From contig NZ_KZ478026.1 in the NCBI RefSeq assembly GCF_002837185.1, positions 1 through 45,083 on the forward strand: DNA of 45,083 nt. The letters are read 5' to 3'. The number at the start of each line of letters is the position of its first letter. Position 1 is the stretch's first letter. Below the pieces are notes generated by a model, which worked only from the letters and a program-made list of their open reading frames with translations, was not told the DNA's origin and did no database searches. Shown piece by piece: positions 18,161 to 26,172 of the stretch. The position numbers were made by a program, and so were the translations under genes. This DNA comes from Pseudomonas fluorescens (GTDB taxonomy: Bacteria > Pseudomonadota > Gammaproteobacteria > Pseudomonadales > Pseudomonadaceae).

Positions 18161-18667
18161 ATGGTTCCAAGCGTCAACTACGCACAATCGCTGCTGAGCG
18201 CCGATGAACGCGCGGCCATCGCCGAAATCGAAGCGAGCACCAATATTCTCAAGCTGGTCACCCGCCTGACCGGCATGCGCTTTGCCGGCATCGCCAAATT
18301 CACCGACCTGGAGTGGGTGGTCTGCTCGGCCTACGACCCTATGCAAATGGGCATCCACGTCGACGACGTACTCGACCTGGAAACCACCCTGTGCAGTGAA
18401 TTCTGCGTCAATCCCCAAACCCTGTTCGTGCCGCAAATCAGCGTCGACGGCCGCTTTGCGTCGCGCCCGGTGGTCAAGCAATACGCGATCGAAAGCTATG
18501 CCGGTGCGCCGATTTTCCTGCCCGACGGGCGCCTGTTCGGTGCGCTGTGTGCGCTCGATTCACGCGCCACGCTGTTCGACGATCCCAACCTGCCGGAAAC
18601 CCTGAGCCTGTTTGCCCGACTGATCGGGTGCATCTTCTACGCTAACCTGGCCCCGGCAGATCAGTGA
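18161..18667 (+). CDS. GAF-domain protein
   Basis: 168-residue cytoplasmic protein made almost wholly of one GAF domain (about 20-160), with family-like segments TRLTGMRFAGIAKFTDLEWVV, LETTLCSEFC and ESYAGAPIFLPDGRLFGALCALD. No output domain is attached, so it is a stand-alone sensor or a free-methionine-sulfoxide-reductase-like fold; the fRMsr cysteine pattern is not convincingly present. ATG 18161 follows GGAG at SD distance. Its 3' end overlaps the convergent AraC gene by 26 nt. Ligand and partner are unknown. Confidence 0.85.
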   Translation: MVPSVNYAQSLLSADERAAIAEIEASTNILKLVTRLTGMRFAGIAKFTDLEWVVCSAYDPMQMGIHVDDVLDLETTLCSEFCVNPQTLFVPQISVDGRFASRPVVKQYAIESYAGAPIFLPDGRLFGALCALDSRATLFDDPNLPETLSLFARLIGCIFYANLAPADQ

Positions 18668-19565
18668 CAGCTACCCCGCCCCGCAGCGCAGCGATGTCGC
18701 GCCTGGGTGGCACGCCAAACAGCCGACTGTACTCACGGCTGAACTGCGACGGGCTTTCATAGCCAACCTTGAACGCGGCACTGGACACGTCCTGGTGCTC
18801 GTTCAACATCAATCGTCGAGCCTCGTTCAAGCGCAGCCATTTCTGATACTGCAACGGGCTCATCGAGGTCAGTTGCCGAAAGTGATGATGAAAGGTTGCC
18901 GCGCTCATTTGCACGCGCGCCGCCAGTTCTTCCACGCGCAATGGGCTATCGAAATTCAGTTTCAGCCAATCGATGGCCTTGGCGATCCGATAGCCCTGCC
19001 CGTCCACCGAGCAGATCTGGCGCAGCCGGCCGGCCTGGTCGCTCTGCAATAAGCGGTAGTGAATCTCGCGCTGGATCAACGGCGCCAATACCGCTATCGC
19101 TTCGGGCTCATCGAGCAGCGCCACCAGGCGCGCGAAGGCCGCCAGCATGCCACCCGTCACCGAGCCGATGCCAACGCCCTTCATCATCGCGCGCTCACGC
19201 GTGGGCGGCAGGTCGCCCTGGGCGATCAGCTCGGCCAGCATGCGCAGGTCGAGTTTGAACGTCAGCCCCAGGCACGGCTGCTCGACGCTGGCGGCCAGCA
19301 CTTCGGAGTTGGCCGGGATGTCCAGCGAAGTCACCAGAAATCGTGACGTGTCGTAGGGATAGCCCTCACCGCCGACCCACAACTGTTTCTTGCCCTGCAC
19401 CACCAGCACGATGCTCGGTTCGACCATGCACACCACCGGTGCGGCCGGCTGTTCACGCCGATAGAAGCCCAGGCCGGGTATCGGCATTGGGCAATCCCCT
19501 GGCGCCTGGATGCGCGAGTCAATGGACTGGATCAGCGTGTCCAGCGCCGGTGGATTGATCGTCAT
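18642..19565 (-). CDS. AraC-family regulator with AraC_N domain
   Basis: 307-residue transcription factor: an N-terminal AraC_N (cupin-like) effector domain (about 20-180) and a C-terminal double helix-turn-helix (about 200-295; VEELAARVQMSAATFHHHFRQLTSMSPLQYQKWLRL then SSAAFKVGYESPSQFSREYSRLFG). The start at ATG 19565 has GGAAG upstream. It is divergent from the hydrolase pseudogene and the exporter, which makes that pair its likely target, an inference from layout. Confidence 0.92.
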   Translation of the reverse strand: MTINPPALDTLIQSIDSRIQAPGDCPMPIPGLGFYRREQPAAPVVCMVEPSIVLVVQGKKQLWVGGEGYPYDTSRFLVTSLDIPANSEVLAASVEQPCLGLTFKLDLRMLAELIAQGDLPPTRERAMMKGVGIGSVTGGMLAAFARLVALLDEPEAIAVLAPLIQREIHYRLLQSDQAGRLRQICSVDGQGYRIAKAIDWLKLNFDSPLRVEELAARVQMSAATFHHHFRQLTSMSPLQYQKWLRLNEARRLMLNEHQDVSSAAFKVGYESPSQFSREYSRLFGVPPRRDIAALRGGVAVTDLPGPG

Positions 19566-19741
19566 GGCGGGCTCTTCCAATGCATCAATGAATGTCTTGA
19601 CAGGACTGTACCCGCACCGGCTACCGACGTCTGCGCCACAGCATGAAACTCAGAGGATCAGGCAAGTAATCCGTTCAAATGCACTACAGAAGCTCTGCTG
19701 GCACCGGGAAAATGCTCGGACACTTCGCAAGGAACTTCCCG

Positions 19742-20211
19742 ATGAAACGCCTTCTGCTTGCTCTGGGTTTGCTGGTGACCTCCCTGTCCTCATCAGGAGC
19801 CGATATGTCCAACGGTGCTGATAACTTCTACACAAGCGATAAGGTGACCGCCGAGAACGTCACCTTCAATAACCAATATGGGATGCAGGTCGCGGGCACG
19901 TTGTTTGCGCCAAAAAATCGGGTTGCTGGTTCAAAGAACCCGGCCATTGTCGTCGGTCATCCAATGGGCGCCGTCAGGCAACAAAGCGCTAACCTCTACG
20001 CCACCAAAATGGCCGAACACCACGTCCACTGTTGTTGATTGCCGGGGCCGACGCGCATTCCCGTGAATTCAGCGAAGACGCCTTTGAGCGCGCTGCCGAG
20101 CCCAAGCAATTGCTGATCATCCCGAATGCGGGGCACGTCGATCTCTATGACCGGATCGACGTGATCCCATTCGCCACACTCACCACCTTCTTCCAGAGCC
20201 ATTTGAAATGA
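19742..20211 (+). pseudogene. Alpha/beta hydrolase pseudogene with internal deletion
   Basis: The 5' part encodes a secreted alpha/beta hydrolase start: signal peptide MKRLLLALGLLVTSLSSSGA, then mature sequence to IVVGHPMGAVRQQSANLYATKMAE. It then falls out of frame and stops at 20038. From about 20023, in another frame, the family's C-terminal end is intact (RPLLLIAGADAHSREFS, then LLIIPNAGHVDLYDR with the probable catalytic His) to TGA 20211. The centre, including the nucleophile elbow, is missing; such hydrolases are usually around 300 residues or more (family knowledge), against about 155 here. The TGA overlaps the ATG of the next gene. A sequencing error cannot explain the missing middle. 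Confidence 0.85.
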
Positions 20212-21398
20212 TCCCGGCCTCCCCTCACCCCCAACGCTGGGGCGCCGTACTGGCCATGTCGCTGGCGGCATTCGCCCTGGTCGCGTCCGAGTTCATGCCG
20301 GTCAGCCTGCTGACCCCACTGGCCGCTGACCTGCATATCACCCAAGGCCAGGCCGGCCAGGGCATTTCGGTGTCCGGGGTGTTTGCCCTGCTCACCAGCC
20401 TGGTGATCGCCTCGATTGCCGCGCGTGTGGATCGCAAACGCCTGCTGATGGCGCTGACGCTGCTGATGATCGTCTCAGGCAGCGTGGTGGCATTCGCCCC
20501 CAATTACCTGGTGTTCATGCTTGGGCGTGCGTTGATTGGCGTGGCGATTGGCGGCTTCTGGTCACTCTCGGCAGCCACGGCGATGCGCCTGGTACCGGAG
20601 CCTCAGGTGCCACGTGCCTTGGCCATCGTCAACGGCGGCAATGCGCTGGCAACGGTGATTGCGGCGCCGCTGGGCAGCTTTCTCGGCGGGATCATCGGCT
20701 GGCGCGGCGCGTTTTTCTGTGTAGTGCCAGTGGCCGTGATCGCATGGCTATGGCTGCTGATGAGCCTGCCCACCCTGAAAAACCGGGCCGAGGCAAAAAC
20801 CGGCAATGCACTGCGCTTGATGAAAAACCCAACGCTGGCATTGGGCATGGCGGCCATCAGCCTGTTCTTCATGGGCCAGTTCATGCTGTTCACCTATCTG
20901 CGCCCGTTCCTGGAAAGTGTCACCAGGGTCGAGGTGTCCACACTCTCGTTGATGCTGCTGGTGCTCGGCCTGGCGGGTCTGGCGGGGACGTTCCTGATTG
21001 AACGCTTGCTCAAGCACAACCTGTACCCGACGCTGATTGCCATCCCGCTGATCATGGCAGGCATCGCGCTCGGATTGCTGGAGTTCGGCGAATCAACCCA
21101 CATGACCGCTGTATTGCTGGGCAGCTGGGGCCTGGTGGCGACCGCCGCACCGGTGGGCTGGTGGACATGGTTGTCGAGAACCTTGCCGGATGACGCCGAG
21201 GCCGGCGGCGGGTTGATGGTTGCCATTATCCAATTGGCGATTGCCGCGGGCGCCACGGTCGGCGGCGCGGCCTTCGACCTGAGCGGCTACCGGGCAACCT
21301 TTGAGCTCAGCGCAGGATTGCTGGTGGCCGCCACGTTGCTGGCCTACCTGGCATCACGTCGCCCACTGCATGCTCGTGTTGTCAACAGCGCTACTTGA
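20208..21398 (+). CDS. MFS exporter, NepI-like
   Basis: 396-residue inner-membrane DHA1-family exporter with 12 predicted TM segments. Sequence blocks such as SEFMPVSLLTPLA, GRALIGVAIGGFWSLSAATAMRLVP, IAAPLGSFLGGIIGWRGAFF and WGLVATAAPVGWWTWLSRTLPD resemble E. coli NepI, a purine ribonucleoside exporter, as I recall it. ATG 20208 overlaps the TGA of the broken hydrolase gene, so its translation was once coupled to it. The 3' end overlaps the convergent AraC gene by 8 nt. Substrate is unproven. Confidence 0.85.
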   Translation: MIPASPHPQRWGAVLAMSLAAFALVASEFMPVSLLTPLAADLHITQGQAGQGISVSGVFALLTSLVIASIAARVDRKRLLMALTLLMIVSGSVVAFAPNYLVFMLGRALIGVAIGGFWSLSAATAMRLVPEPQVPRALAIVNGGNALATVIAAPLGSFLGGIIGWRGAFFCVVPVAVIAWLWLLMSLPTLKNRAEAKTGNALRLMKNPTLALGMAAISLFFMGQFMLFTYLRPFLESVTRVEVSTLSLMLLVLGLAGLAGTFLIERLLKHNLYPTLIAIPLIMAGIALGLLEFGESTHMTAVLLGSWGLVATAAPVGWWTWLSRTLPDDAEAGGGLMVAIIQLAIAAGATVGGAAFDLSGYRATFELSAGLLVAATLLAYLASRRPLHARVVNSAT

Positions 21399-22230
21399 AG
21401 AAATGACTCGGCGTCTTGCCAAACTGTTTCTTGAACATGCTGGTAAAGGCGCTCGGGCTGTCATAGCCCAACTCGAGGGCCACATCGATAATCTTCTCGC
21501 CCACTGCGATGCGCTCCAGCGCCAACAGCAAGCGTGCCTGTTGGCGCCACTGGCCGAAGGTCATGCCGGTTTCGCGACGAAACAGGCGCTGGATGGTCGT
21601 TTGATCCAGGTCCAGGCGCGCGCTCCAATCGGCGACCGTGGACGCATCACCCGGGTCTTGCTGCAAGGTCAGGCAGATGCGGTTGATACGCGGGTCGGCG
21701 GGCTGCGGCAGGGATAATGGCAGCGCAGGCAGGATCGCCAGCTCATCCAGCATCAGGCGCATGATCCTGGCGTCGCGCGAGTTCTCGGCATAGGGCGGTT
21801 TCAAGCTGACCGAGGCTTTGATCAATTCCCCGAGCAACGGCGAAACCGTCACCGTCTTCGGCTCGGTCGGCAGGTTCGCAAAGCTGTCCGGGCGCACGAA
21901 GACGCTGCGCATTTTCAACGTGCCCACACAGCGCAGCGCATGCACATGCCCACAGGGCATCCAGAAGCCCCGATTGGGCGGCACCGTCCATTGGTTCAGC
22001 GCCGAATGCACCACCATCACGCCCTCGATAGCGTAGAGCAGCTGATGTTTGTTGTGGCTGTGTTCGGGAATCACCCAGTTTTGCGGATAATCAGTGGCCG
22101 AGCTGATGACGGCCCAATCGCCTTCATCGATCTCGTTTAGGAATTCGTCGAGGGATTTGATGGTTTCGCCCTTTTTGCGATGTTTTCTGCCCGAATTTCG
22201 CGAGACAGGCATTTTTGTCGACTCTAGCAT
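21391..22230 (-). CDS. AraC-family regulator with cupin sensor (NimR-like)
   Basis: 279-residue regulator. A short charged N-terminus is followed by a cupin-like domain (about 45-135; PEHSHNKHQLLYAIEGVMVVHS) and a C-terminal AraC HTH (about 180-279; LDQTTIQRLFRRETGMTFGQWRQQARLLLALERI and ALELGYDSPSAFTSMFKKQFGKTPSHFF). It resembles E. coli NimR in layout. It diverges from fsr by 79 nt and converges on the NepI-like exporter, so either could be its target. The start is uncertain: ATG 22230 or ATG 22212; neither has a clear SD. Confidence 0.9.
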   Translation of the reverse strand: MLESTKMPVSRNSGRKHRKKGETIKSLDEFLNEIDEGDWAVISSATDYPQNWVIPEHSHNKHQLLYAIEGVMVVHSALNQWTVPPNRGFWMPCGHVHALRCVGTLKMRSVFVRPDSFANLPTEPKTVTVSPLLGELIKASVSLKPPYAENSRDARIMRLMLDELAILPALPLSLPQPADPRINRICLTLQQDPGDASTVADWSARLDLDQTTIQRLFRRETGMTFGQWRQQARLLLALERIAVGEKIIDVALELGYDSPSAFTSMFKKQFGKTPSHFFK

Positions 22231-22309
22231 AGTGCCCGAAACAATTAGAAATGGGCCGTCAGCTCAAGTACTGTCTGCCTCTGTTAGCTGCCTTGTATGG
22301 AATGCATGA

Positions 22310-23521
22310 ATGTCGACCCTCACCGCGACACCCGCCGCTGCAACCACTACGCCCCAAATAAGCCCGCTGGTCATGCGCGTGCTCGGCGCCTGTGCCCTGG
22401 CGCACCTGATCAATGACTTGATCCAGGCCGTGCTGCCGTCGATCTACCCGATGCTCAAGGCCAACTATGGCCTGACGTTTACCCAGGTCGGCCTGATCAC
22501 CCTGACCTTCCAACTGACCGCATCCCTGCTGCAACCGTGGATCGGCTACCACACCGACCGTCACCCCAAGCCCTGGCTGTTGCCGGCGGGTATGGTCTGC
22601 ACCTTGATCGGCATCCTGATGCTGGCATTTGTCGGCAGCTTCCCGGCGATCCTGCTGGCGGCGGCGCTGGTGGGTGTCGGCTCATCGACGTTTCACCCGG
22701 AAACATCCCGCGTGGCACGCCTGGCCTCCGGCGGCCGCTACGGTTTGGCGCAATCGACGTTCCAGGTCGGCGGCAACACCGGCAGCGCCTTCGGCCCGTT
22801 GCTGGCGGCGGCCATCATCATTCCCTACGGCCAGTCCCATATCGCCTGGTTCGGCCTGTTCGCGGTGTTCGCAATCGGGGTGCTGTACGGTTTGAGCCGC
22901 TGGTACCGTCACCACCTCAACCTGTTCAAGCTCAAGCAAGGCAGTCAGCCGACCCACGGCTTGTCCAAAGGCCGCGTGACCTTTGCCCTGGTGGTACTGG
23001 CGCTGTTGGTGTTCTCCAAATACTGGTACATGACCAGCCTGACCAGCTACTTTACGTTCTACCTGATCGAAAAATTCCAGCTGTCGGTCGCCAGCTCCCA
23101 GATGTACCTGTTCCTGTTCCTCGGCGCGGTGGCCGTGGGCACCTTCGCTGGCGGGCCGATCGGCGACAGGATCGGCCGCAAGAAAGTCATCTGGTTTTCG
23201 ATTCTCGGCGCCGCGCCGTTCACCCTCGCCCTGCCCTACGTCGACCTGTTCTGGACCGCCGTGCTCAGCGTGGTCATCGGTTTTATCATCGCTTCGGCGT
23301 TCTCGGCCATCGTGGTGTTCGCCCAGGAGCTGGTGCCGGGTAATGTCGGCATGATCGCCGGGATATTCTTCGGCCTGATGTTCGGTTTCAGCGGAATCGG
23401 CGCGGCGTTGCTGGGCTTGCTCGCGGATCACCACGGTATCGAATACGTCTACAAGCTCTGCTCGTTCCTGCCGTTGGCGGGTATCCTGACGATCTTTTTG
23501 CCCTCGACCAAAGGCGTCTGA
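22310..23521 (+). CDS. fsr: Fosmidomycin-resistance-type MFS exporter Fsr
   Basis: 403-residue inner-membrane MFS exporter with 12 TM segments. The sequence AHLINDLIQAVLPSIYPMLKANYGLTFTQVGLITLTFQ, LLQPWIGYHTDRHPKPW and GSSTFHPETSRVARLASGGRYGLAQSTFQVGGN match the Fsr group. E. coli Fsr exports fosmidomycin; the natural substrate in Pseudomonas is not known. It begins 79 nt from the divergent AraC regulator, suggesting control by that protein. A REPIN follows 32 nt after the stop. Confidence 0.9.
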   Translation: MSTLTATPAAATTTPQISPLVMRVLGACALAHLINDLIQAVLPSIYPMLKANYGLTFTQVGLITLTFQLTASLLQPWIGYHTDRHPKPWLLPAGMVCTLIGILMLAFVGSFPAILLAAALVGVGSSTFHPETSRVARLASGGRYGLAQSTFQVGGNTGSAFGPLLAAAIIIPYGQSHIAWFGLFAVFAIGVLYGLSRWYRHHLNLFKLKQGSQPTHGLSKGRVTFALVVLALLVFSKYWYMTSLTSYFTFYLIEKFQLSVASSQMYLFLFLGAVAVGTFAGGPIGDRIGRKKVIWFSILGAAPFTLALPYVDLFWTAVLSVVIGFIIASAFSAIVVFAQELVPGNVGMIAGIFFGLMFGFSGIGAALLGLLADHHGIEYVYKLCSFLPLAGILTIFLPSTKGV

Positions 23522-23553
23522 GCCTGCCGCTGACCAGTGGGTGCACACTTGAA

Positions 23554-23648
23554 CAATGTGGGAGGGGGCTTGCCCCCGATAGCGATGTGTCAGTCGACAT
23601 CTACTTGACTGAAACACCGCCATCGGGGGCAAGCCCCCTCCCACATTG
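23554..23648. repeat. REPIN of the GTGGGAGGGGG type
   Basis: Two inverted REPs, CAATGTGGGAGGGGGCTTGC and the mirror ending CCCCCTCCCACATTG, flank a central part that also pairs (GATAGCGATGTGTCAG with CTGAAACACCGCCATC, imperfectly). It lies in the fsr-amidase spacer. Confidence 0.9.
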
Positions 23649-23690
23649 GTATGTTTCTCCTCTTTGGGGCGCGATGTGGATGATCAGGCC

Positions 23691-23709
23691 GCTTACCTTA
23701 GCGGTAAGC
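23691..23709. promoter_or_regulatory. Inverted repeat upstream of the amidase gene, possible operator
   Basis: GCTTACC-TTAGC-GGTAAGC is a perfect 7-bp dyad with a 5-bp centre, about 70 bp before the amidase start. It overlaps a second dyad, CCGCT/AGCGG. The symmetry and place suit a repressor operator; the protein is unknown. Confidence 0.4.
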
Positions 23710-23776
23710 TGGCACTGGCAAATATCTGTACGTAGACTGCCGCCATACCCCCATTTGAAGGCGGCGAAAAAACGTG

Positions 23777-25480
23777 ATGCAAGTTACCGAAGTCTCCATT
23801 GCCCAATTGCGCGCTGCGCTTGAATCCGGCCACACCACTGCCGTTGAACTGGTCCGCGCCTACCTGGCACGGATCGAGGCCTATGACGGCCCGCAGACCG
23901 CTACTGCGCTGAACGCCGTGGTGGTGCGCAATCGCGAAGCCTTGAAGGAAGCCCAAGCGTCCGATGCACGCCGGGCACAAGGCCAGACCCTGGGGCCGCT
24001 GGATGGCATTCCCTATACCGCCAAGGACAGTTACCTGGTCAAGGGCCTCACCGCCGCGTCCGGCAGCCCGGCATTCGCCAGGCTGATCGCCCAGCGCGAT
24101 GCCTTCACCATTGAGCGCTTGCGCGCCGGCGGTGCCATCTGCCTGGGCAAGACCAATATGCCGCCCATGGCCAACGGCGGCATGCAACGGGGTGTATATG
24201 GCCGTGCCGAAAGCCCGTACAACGCCGCTTACCTCACCGCACCGTTCGCCTCGGGTTCGTCCAACGGCGCCGGCACGGCGACAGCGGCAAGCTTCGCCGC
24301 GTTTGGCCTGGCCGAAGAAACCTGGTCGAGCGGTCGCGGCCCGGCCTCCAATAACGGCTTGTGTGCGTACACGCCTTCGCGTGGGGTGATTTCGGTGCGC
24401 GGCAACTGGCCGCTGACCCCGACCATGGACGTGGTGGTGCCCTATGCGCGCACCATGGCCGACTTGTTGGAAGTGCTCGACGTGGTGGTCGCCGACGACC
24501 CCGACACCCGCGGCGACCTGTGGCGCCTGCAGCCCTGGGTGCCGATCCCCAGCGTCAGCTCGGTACGCCCGGCGTCTTATCCCGAACTCGCAGAGGGCAG
24601 TACGGCCCTCGCCGGCAAACGCTTCGGCGTGCCGCGCATGTACATCAACGCCGACCCCGAGGCCGGCACCAGCGAAAAACCGGGAATCGGTGGGCCGACC
24701 GGCCAAAAGATCCACACCCGCGCCTCGGTGATCGAGCTGTGGCAGGCCGCGCGCCAGGCCCTGGAAGCCGCCGGCGCCGAAGTCATCGAGGTGGATTTCC
24801 CCTTGGTGTCCAATTGCGAAGGCGACCGCCCCGGCGCGCCCACGGTGTTCACCCGTGGCCTGGTGTCCAGGCAATTTCTGCACGATGAGTTATGGGAACT
24901 CTCGGCCTGGGCTTTTGATGATTTCCTGCGCGCCAACGGCGACCCGGCCCTGAATCGCCTGGCGGATGTCGATGGCGCGAAAATTTTCCCCCACGACCCC
25001 GGCACCCTGCCCAACCGCGAAGACGACCTGGCCGCCGGCATGGACGAATACGTGCGCATGGCCCAGCGCGGCATCACGCCGTGGAACGAGATCGGCACCT
25101 TACCCGATGGCTTGCGCGGTCTTGAGCAAACCCGTCGCCTGGACCTGGAAGACTGGATGGAGACCCTGGGCCTCGACGCAGTGCTGTTCCCGACGGTGGC
25201 TGATGTCGGCCCCGCCGATGCGGATGTCAACGAAGCCTCTGCCGATATTGCCTGGAGCAATGGCGTATGGGTGGCCAACGGTAACCTTGCCATCCGCCAC
25301 CTCGGCGTGCCCACCGTCACTGTACCGATGGGCGTGATGGCGGACATCGGCATGCCGGTCGGGCTGACGTTTGCCGGGCGGGCCTATGACGATTCGGCGC
25401 TGCTGCGCTTTGCCGCGGCGTTTGAAGCCACTGGCAACAAACGCGTAATCCCGCCGCGCACACCGCCGCTGCAAGCCTAA
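23777..25480 (+). CDS. Amidase signature family hydrolase
   Basis: 567-residue amidase. The Ser-cisSer-Lys triad is recognisable: Lys in IPYTAKDSY (near residue 80), cis-Ser in SGSSNGAG (about 160) and the nucleophile Ser region TWSSGRGPASNNG (about 185-197), which replaces the usual DTGGSIRxPA. That variant is a real departure from the amidase consensus, so substrate range may differ. ATG 23777 is preferred; GTG 23774 is adjacent in frame. No signal peptide, so it is cytoplasmic. It stands alone between REP-rich spacers. Fungal-type amidases in Pseudomonas share this layout, from memory. Confidence 0.87.
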   Translation: MQVTEVSIAQLRAALESGHTTAVELVRAYLARIEAYDGPQTATALNAVVVRNREALKEAQASDARRAQGQTLGPLDGIPYTAKDSYLVKGLTAASGSPAFARLIAQRDAFTIERLRAGGAICLGKTNMPPMANGGMQRGVYGRAESPYNAAYLTAPFASGSSNGAGTATAASFAAFGLAEETWSSGRGPASNNGLCAYTPSRGVISVRGNWPLTPTMDVVVPYARTMADLLEVLDVVVADDPDTRGDLWRLQPWVPIPSVSSVRPASYPELAEGSTALAGKRFGVPRMYINADPEAGTSEKPGIGGPTGQKIHTRASVIELWQAARQALEAAGAEVIEVDFPLVSNCEGDRPGAPTVFTRGLVSRQFLHDELWELSAWAFDDFLRANGDPALNRLADVDGAKIFPHDPGTLPNREDDLAAGMDEYVRMAQRGITPWNEIGTLPDGLRGLEQTRRLDLEDWMETLGLDAVLFPTVADVGPADADVNEASADIAWSNGVWVANGNLAIRHLGVPTVTVPMGVMADIGMPVGLTFAGRAYDDSALLRFAAAFEATGNKRVIPPRTPPLQA

Positions 25481-25516
25481 CAGCCAACGTGTATCCAGCT
25501 GATGCTCCGAGGTCCA

Positions 25517-25551
25517 AATGTGGGAGGGGGCTTGCCCCCGATGGCGGTGTG
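25517..25551. repeat. Single REP of the GTGGGAGGGGG type
   Basis: AATGTGGGAGGGGGCTTGCC followed by CCCGATGGCGGTGTG, without the mirror half. It is the first of four repeats in the 329-nt gene-free stretch 25481-25809. Confidence 0.85.
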
Positions 25552-25560
25552 CCCTCTCTG

Positions 25561-25646
25561 CGGCCAGCGTGGTTTGACGGGGCGCCTGAGATCAACAGCG
25601 ACTCGCTTCGCATCGTGGTTACGGGTGGGCGCTGCAGCGTTGTGTA
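25561..25646. repeat. Dispersed intergenic repeat, copy B
   Basis: Near-identical in its two ends to 60-169, with only one AGATCA unit between them, so it is shorter. It runs straight into the REPIN that begins at 25643; copy A also ends in TGTAG, the first bases of that REPIN type. Confidence 0.75.
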
Positions 25647-25742
25647 GGAGCGAGCTTGCTCGCGAAAAATTCACAGGCACCGCGTTCATTCAGGAAGCAC
25701 GCGTTATTGTTGACGTTTTTTGCGAGCAAGCTCGCTCCTGCA
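25643..25742. repeat. REPIN of the GTAGGAGCGAGC type, copy 2 (100 bp, inverted)
   Basis: Same 100-bp element as 9067-9166 but in the opposite orientation, with about nine mismatches by eye spread over ends and centre. A degraded REP of the other type (GGCAGGCCCCCTCCCACA, 25775-25792) follows before the DUF6434 gene. Confidence 0.88.
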
Positions 25743-25809
25743 GTGGGCGCTGTACGTTAATCGAGTGGTACCAGGGCAGGCCCCCTCCCACACGCGTGCT
25801 GTATTCACC

Positions 25810-26016
25810 TCAAGCAGCGCGACGCTGCCACTCGTCCACCACATCGCCCAGCGTCTTGGGCACGCCATTGCGTATCCAGGCCATGAATGGGCGGTTGAAC
25901 TTGAACGCCGGGCCGCAGTGCTCAAGCATGAAGCGGCGCACGTTCTGGGTATTCCTGTAGCTTGGGGTTACGGGTGTAGCGCGGGTGATAACGCCACTGT
26001 GCCAGTCAACATCCAT
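25810..26016 (-). CDS. Stand-alone DUF6434-like protein
   Basis: 68-residue cytoplasmic protein whose length is almost all one conserved module: DWHSGVITRATPVTPSYRNTQNVRRFM, then FKFNRPFMAWIRNGVPKTLGDVVDEW. I recall this pattern as DUF6434, often found fused to a SAP domain, which would hint at nucleic-acid binding. Here no SAP domain is attached. ATG 26016 follows GAGG at SD distance. Function unknown. Confidence 0.8.
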   Translation of the reverse strand: MDVDWHSGVITRATPVTPSYRNTQNVRRFMLEHCGPAFKFNRPFMAWIRNGVPKTLGDVVDEWQRRAA

Positions 26017-26121
26017 TTTATGCCTCGCGAGTGGGGATGCTGGTCACCCACATAACCGCAAAGGCGACCAGATCTCTGCAAAATTTCACTTTCCTTCTCC
26101 CTCGCACTTAATGCATGGTTG

Positions 26122-26143
26122 TACGACGACATACCTCGTCGTA
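26122..26143. promoter_or_regulatory. Palindrome upstream of the NTF2-like gene, possible operator
   Basis: TACGACGA-CATACC-TCGTCGTA is a perfect 8-bp dyad with a 6-bp centre, 29 bp before the ATG of the secreted NTF2-like gene. It would overlap the promoter or leader. Symmetry of this size suits a TetR- or GntR-type repressor, but no such regulator is adjacent other than the MocR gene downstream. Confidence 0.5.
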
Positions 26144-26172
26144 TTTACACCCACAAAAACAAGGAAACACTC

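Noticed and set aside
18161..18667. Free methionine-(R)-sulfoxide reductase (fRMsr) for the GAF protein
   Set aside because: fRMsr has a set of three conserved cysteines in a typical GAF context; the cysteines here do not follow that pattern clearly.
25481..25809. Possible CRISPR array in the repeat-rich spacer
   Set aside because: The repeats are inverted REP pairs and a single copy of another element, not regular direct repeats with unique spacers, and no cas gene is near.
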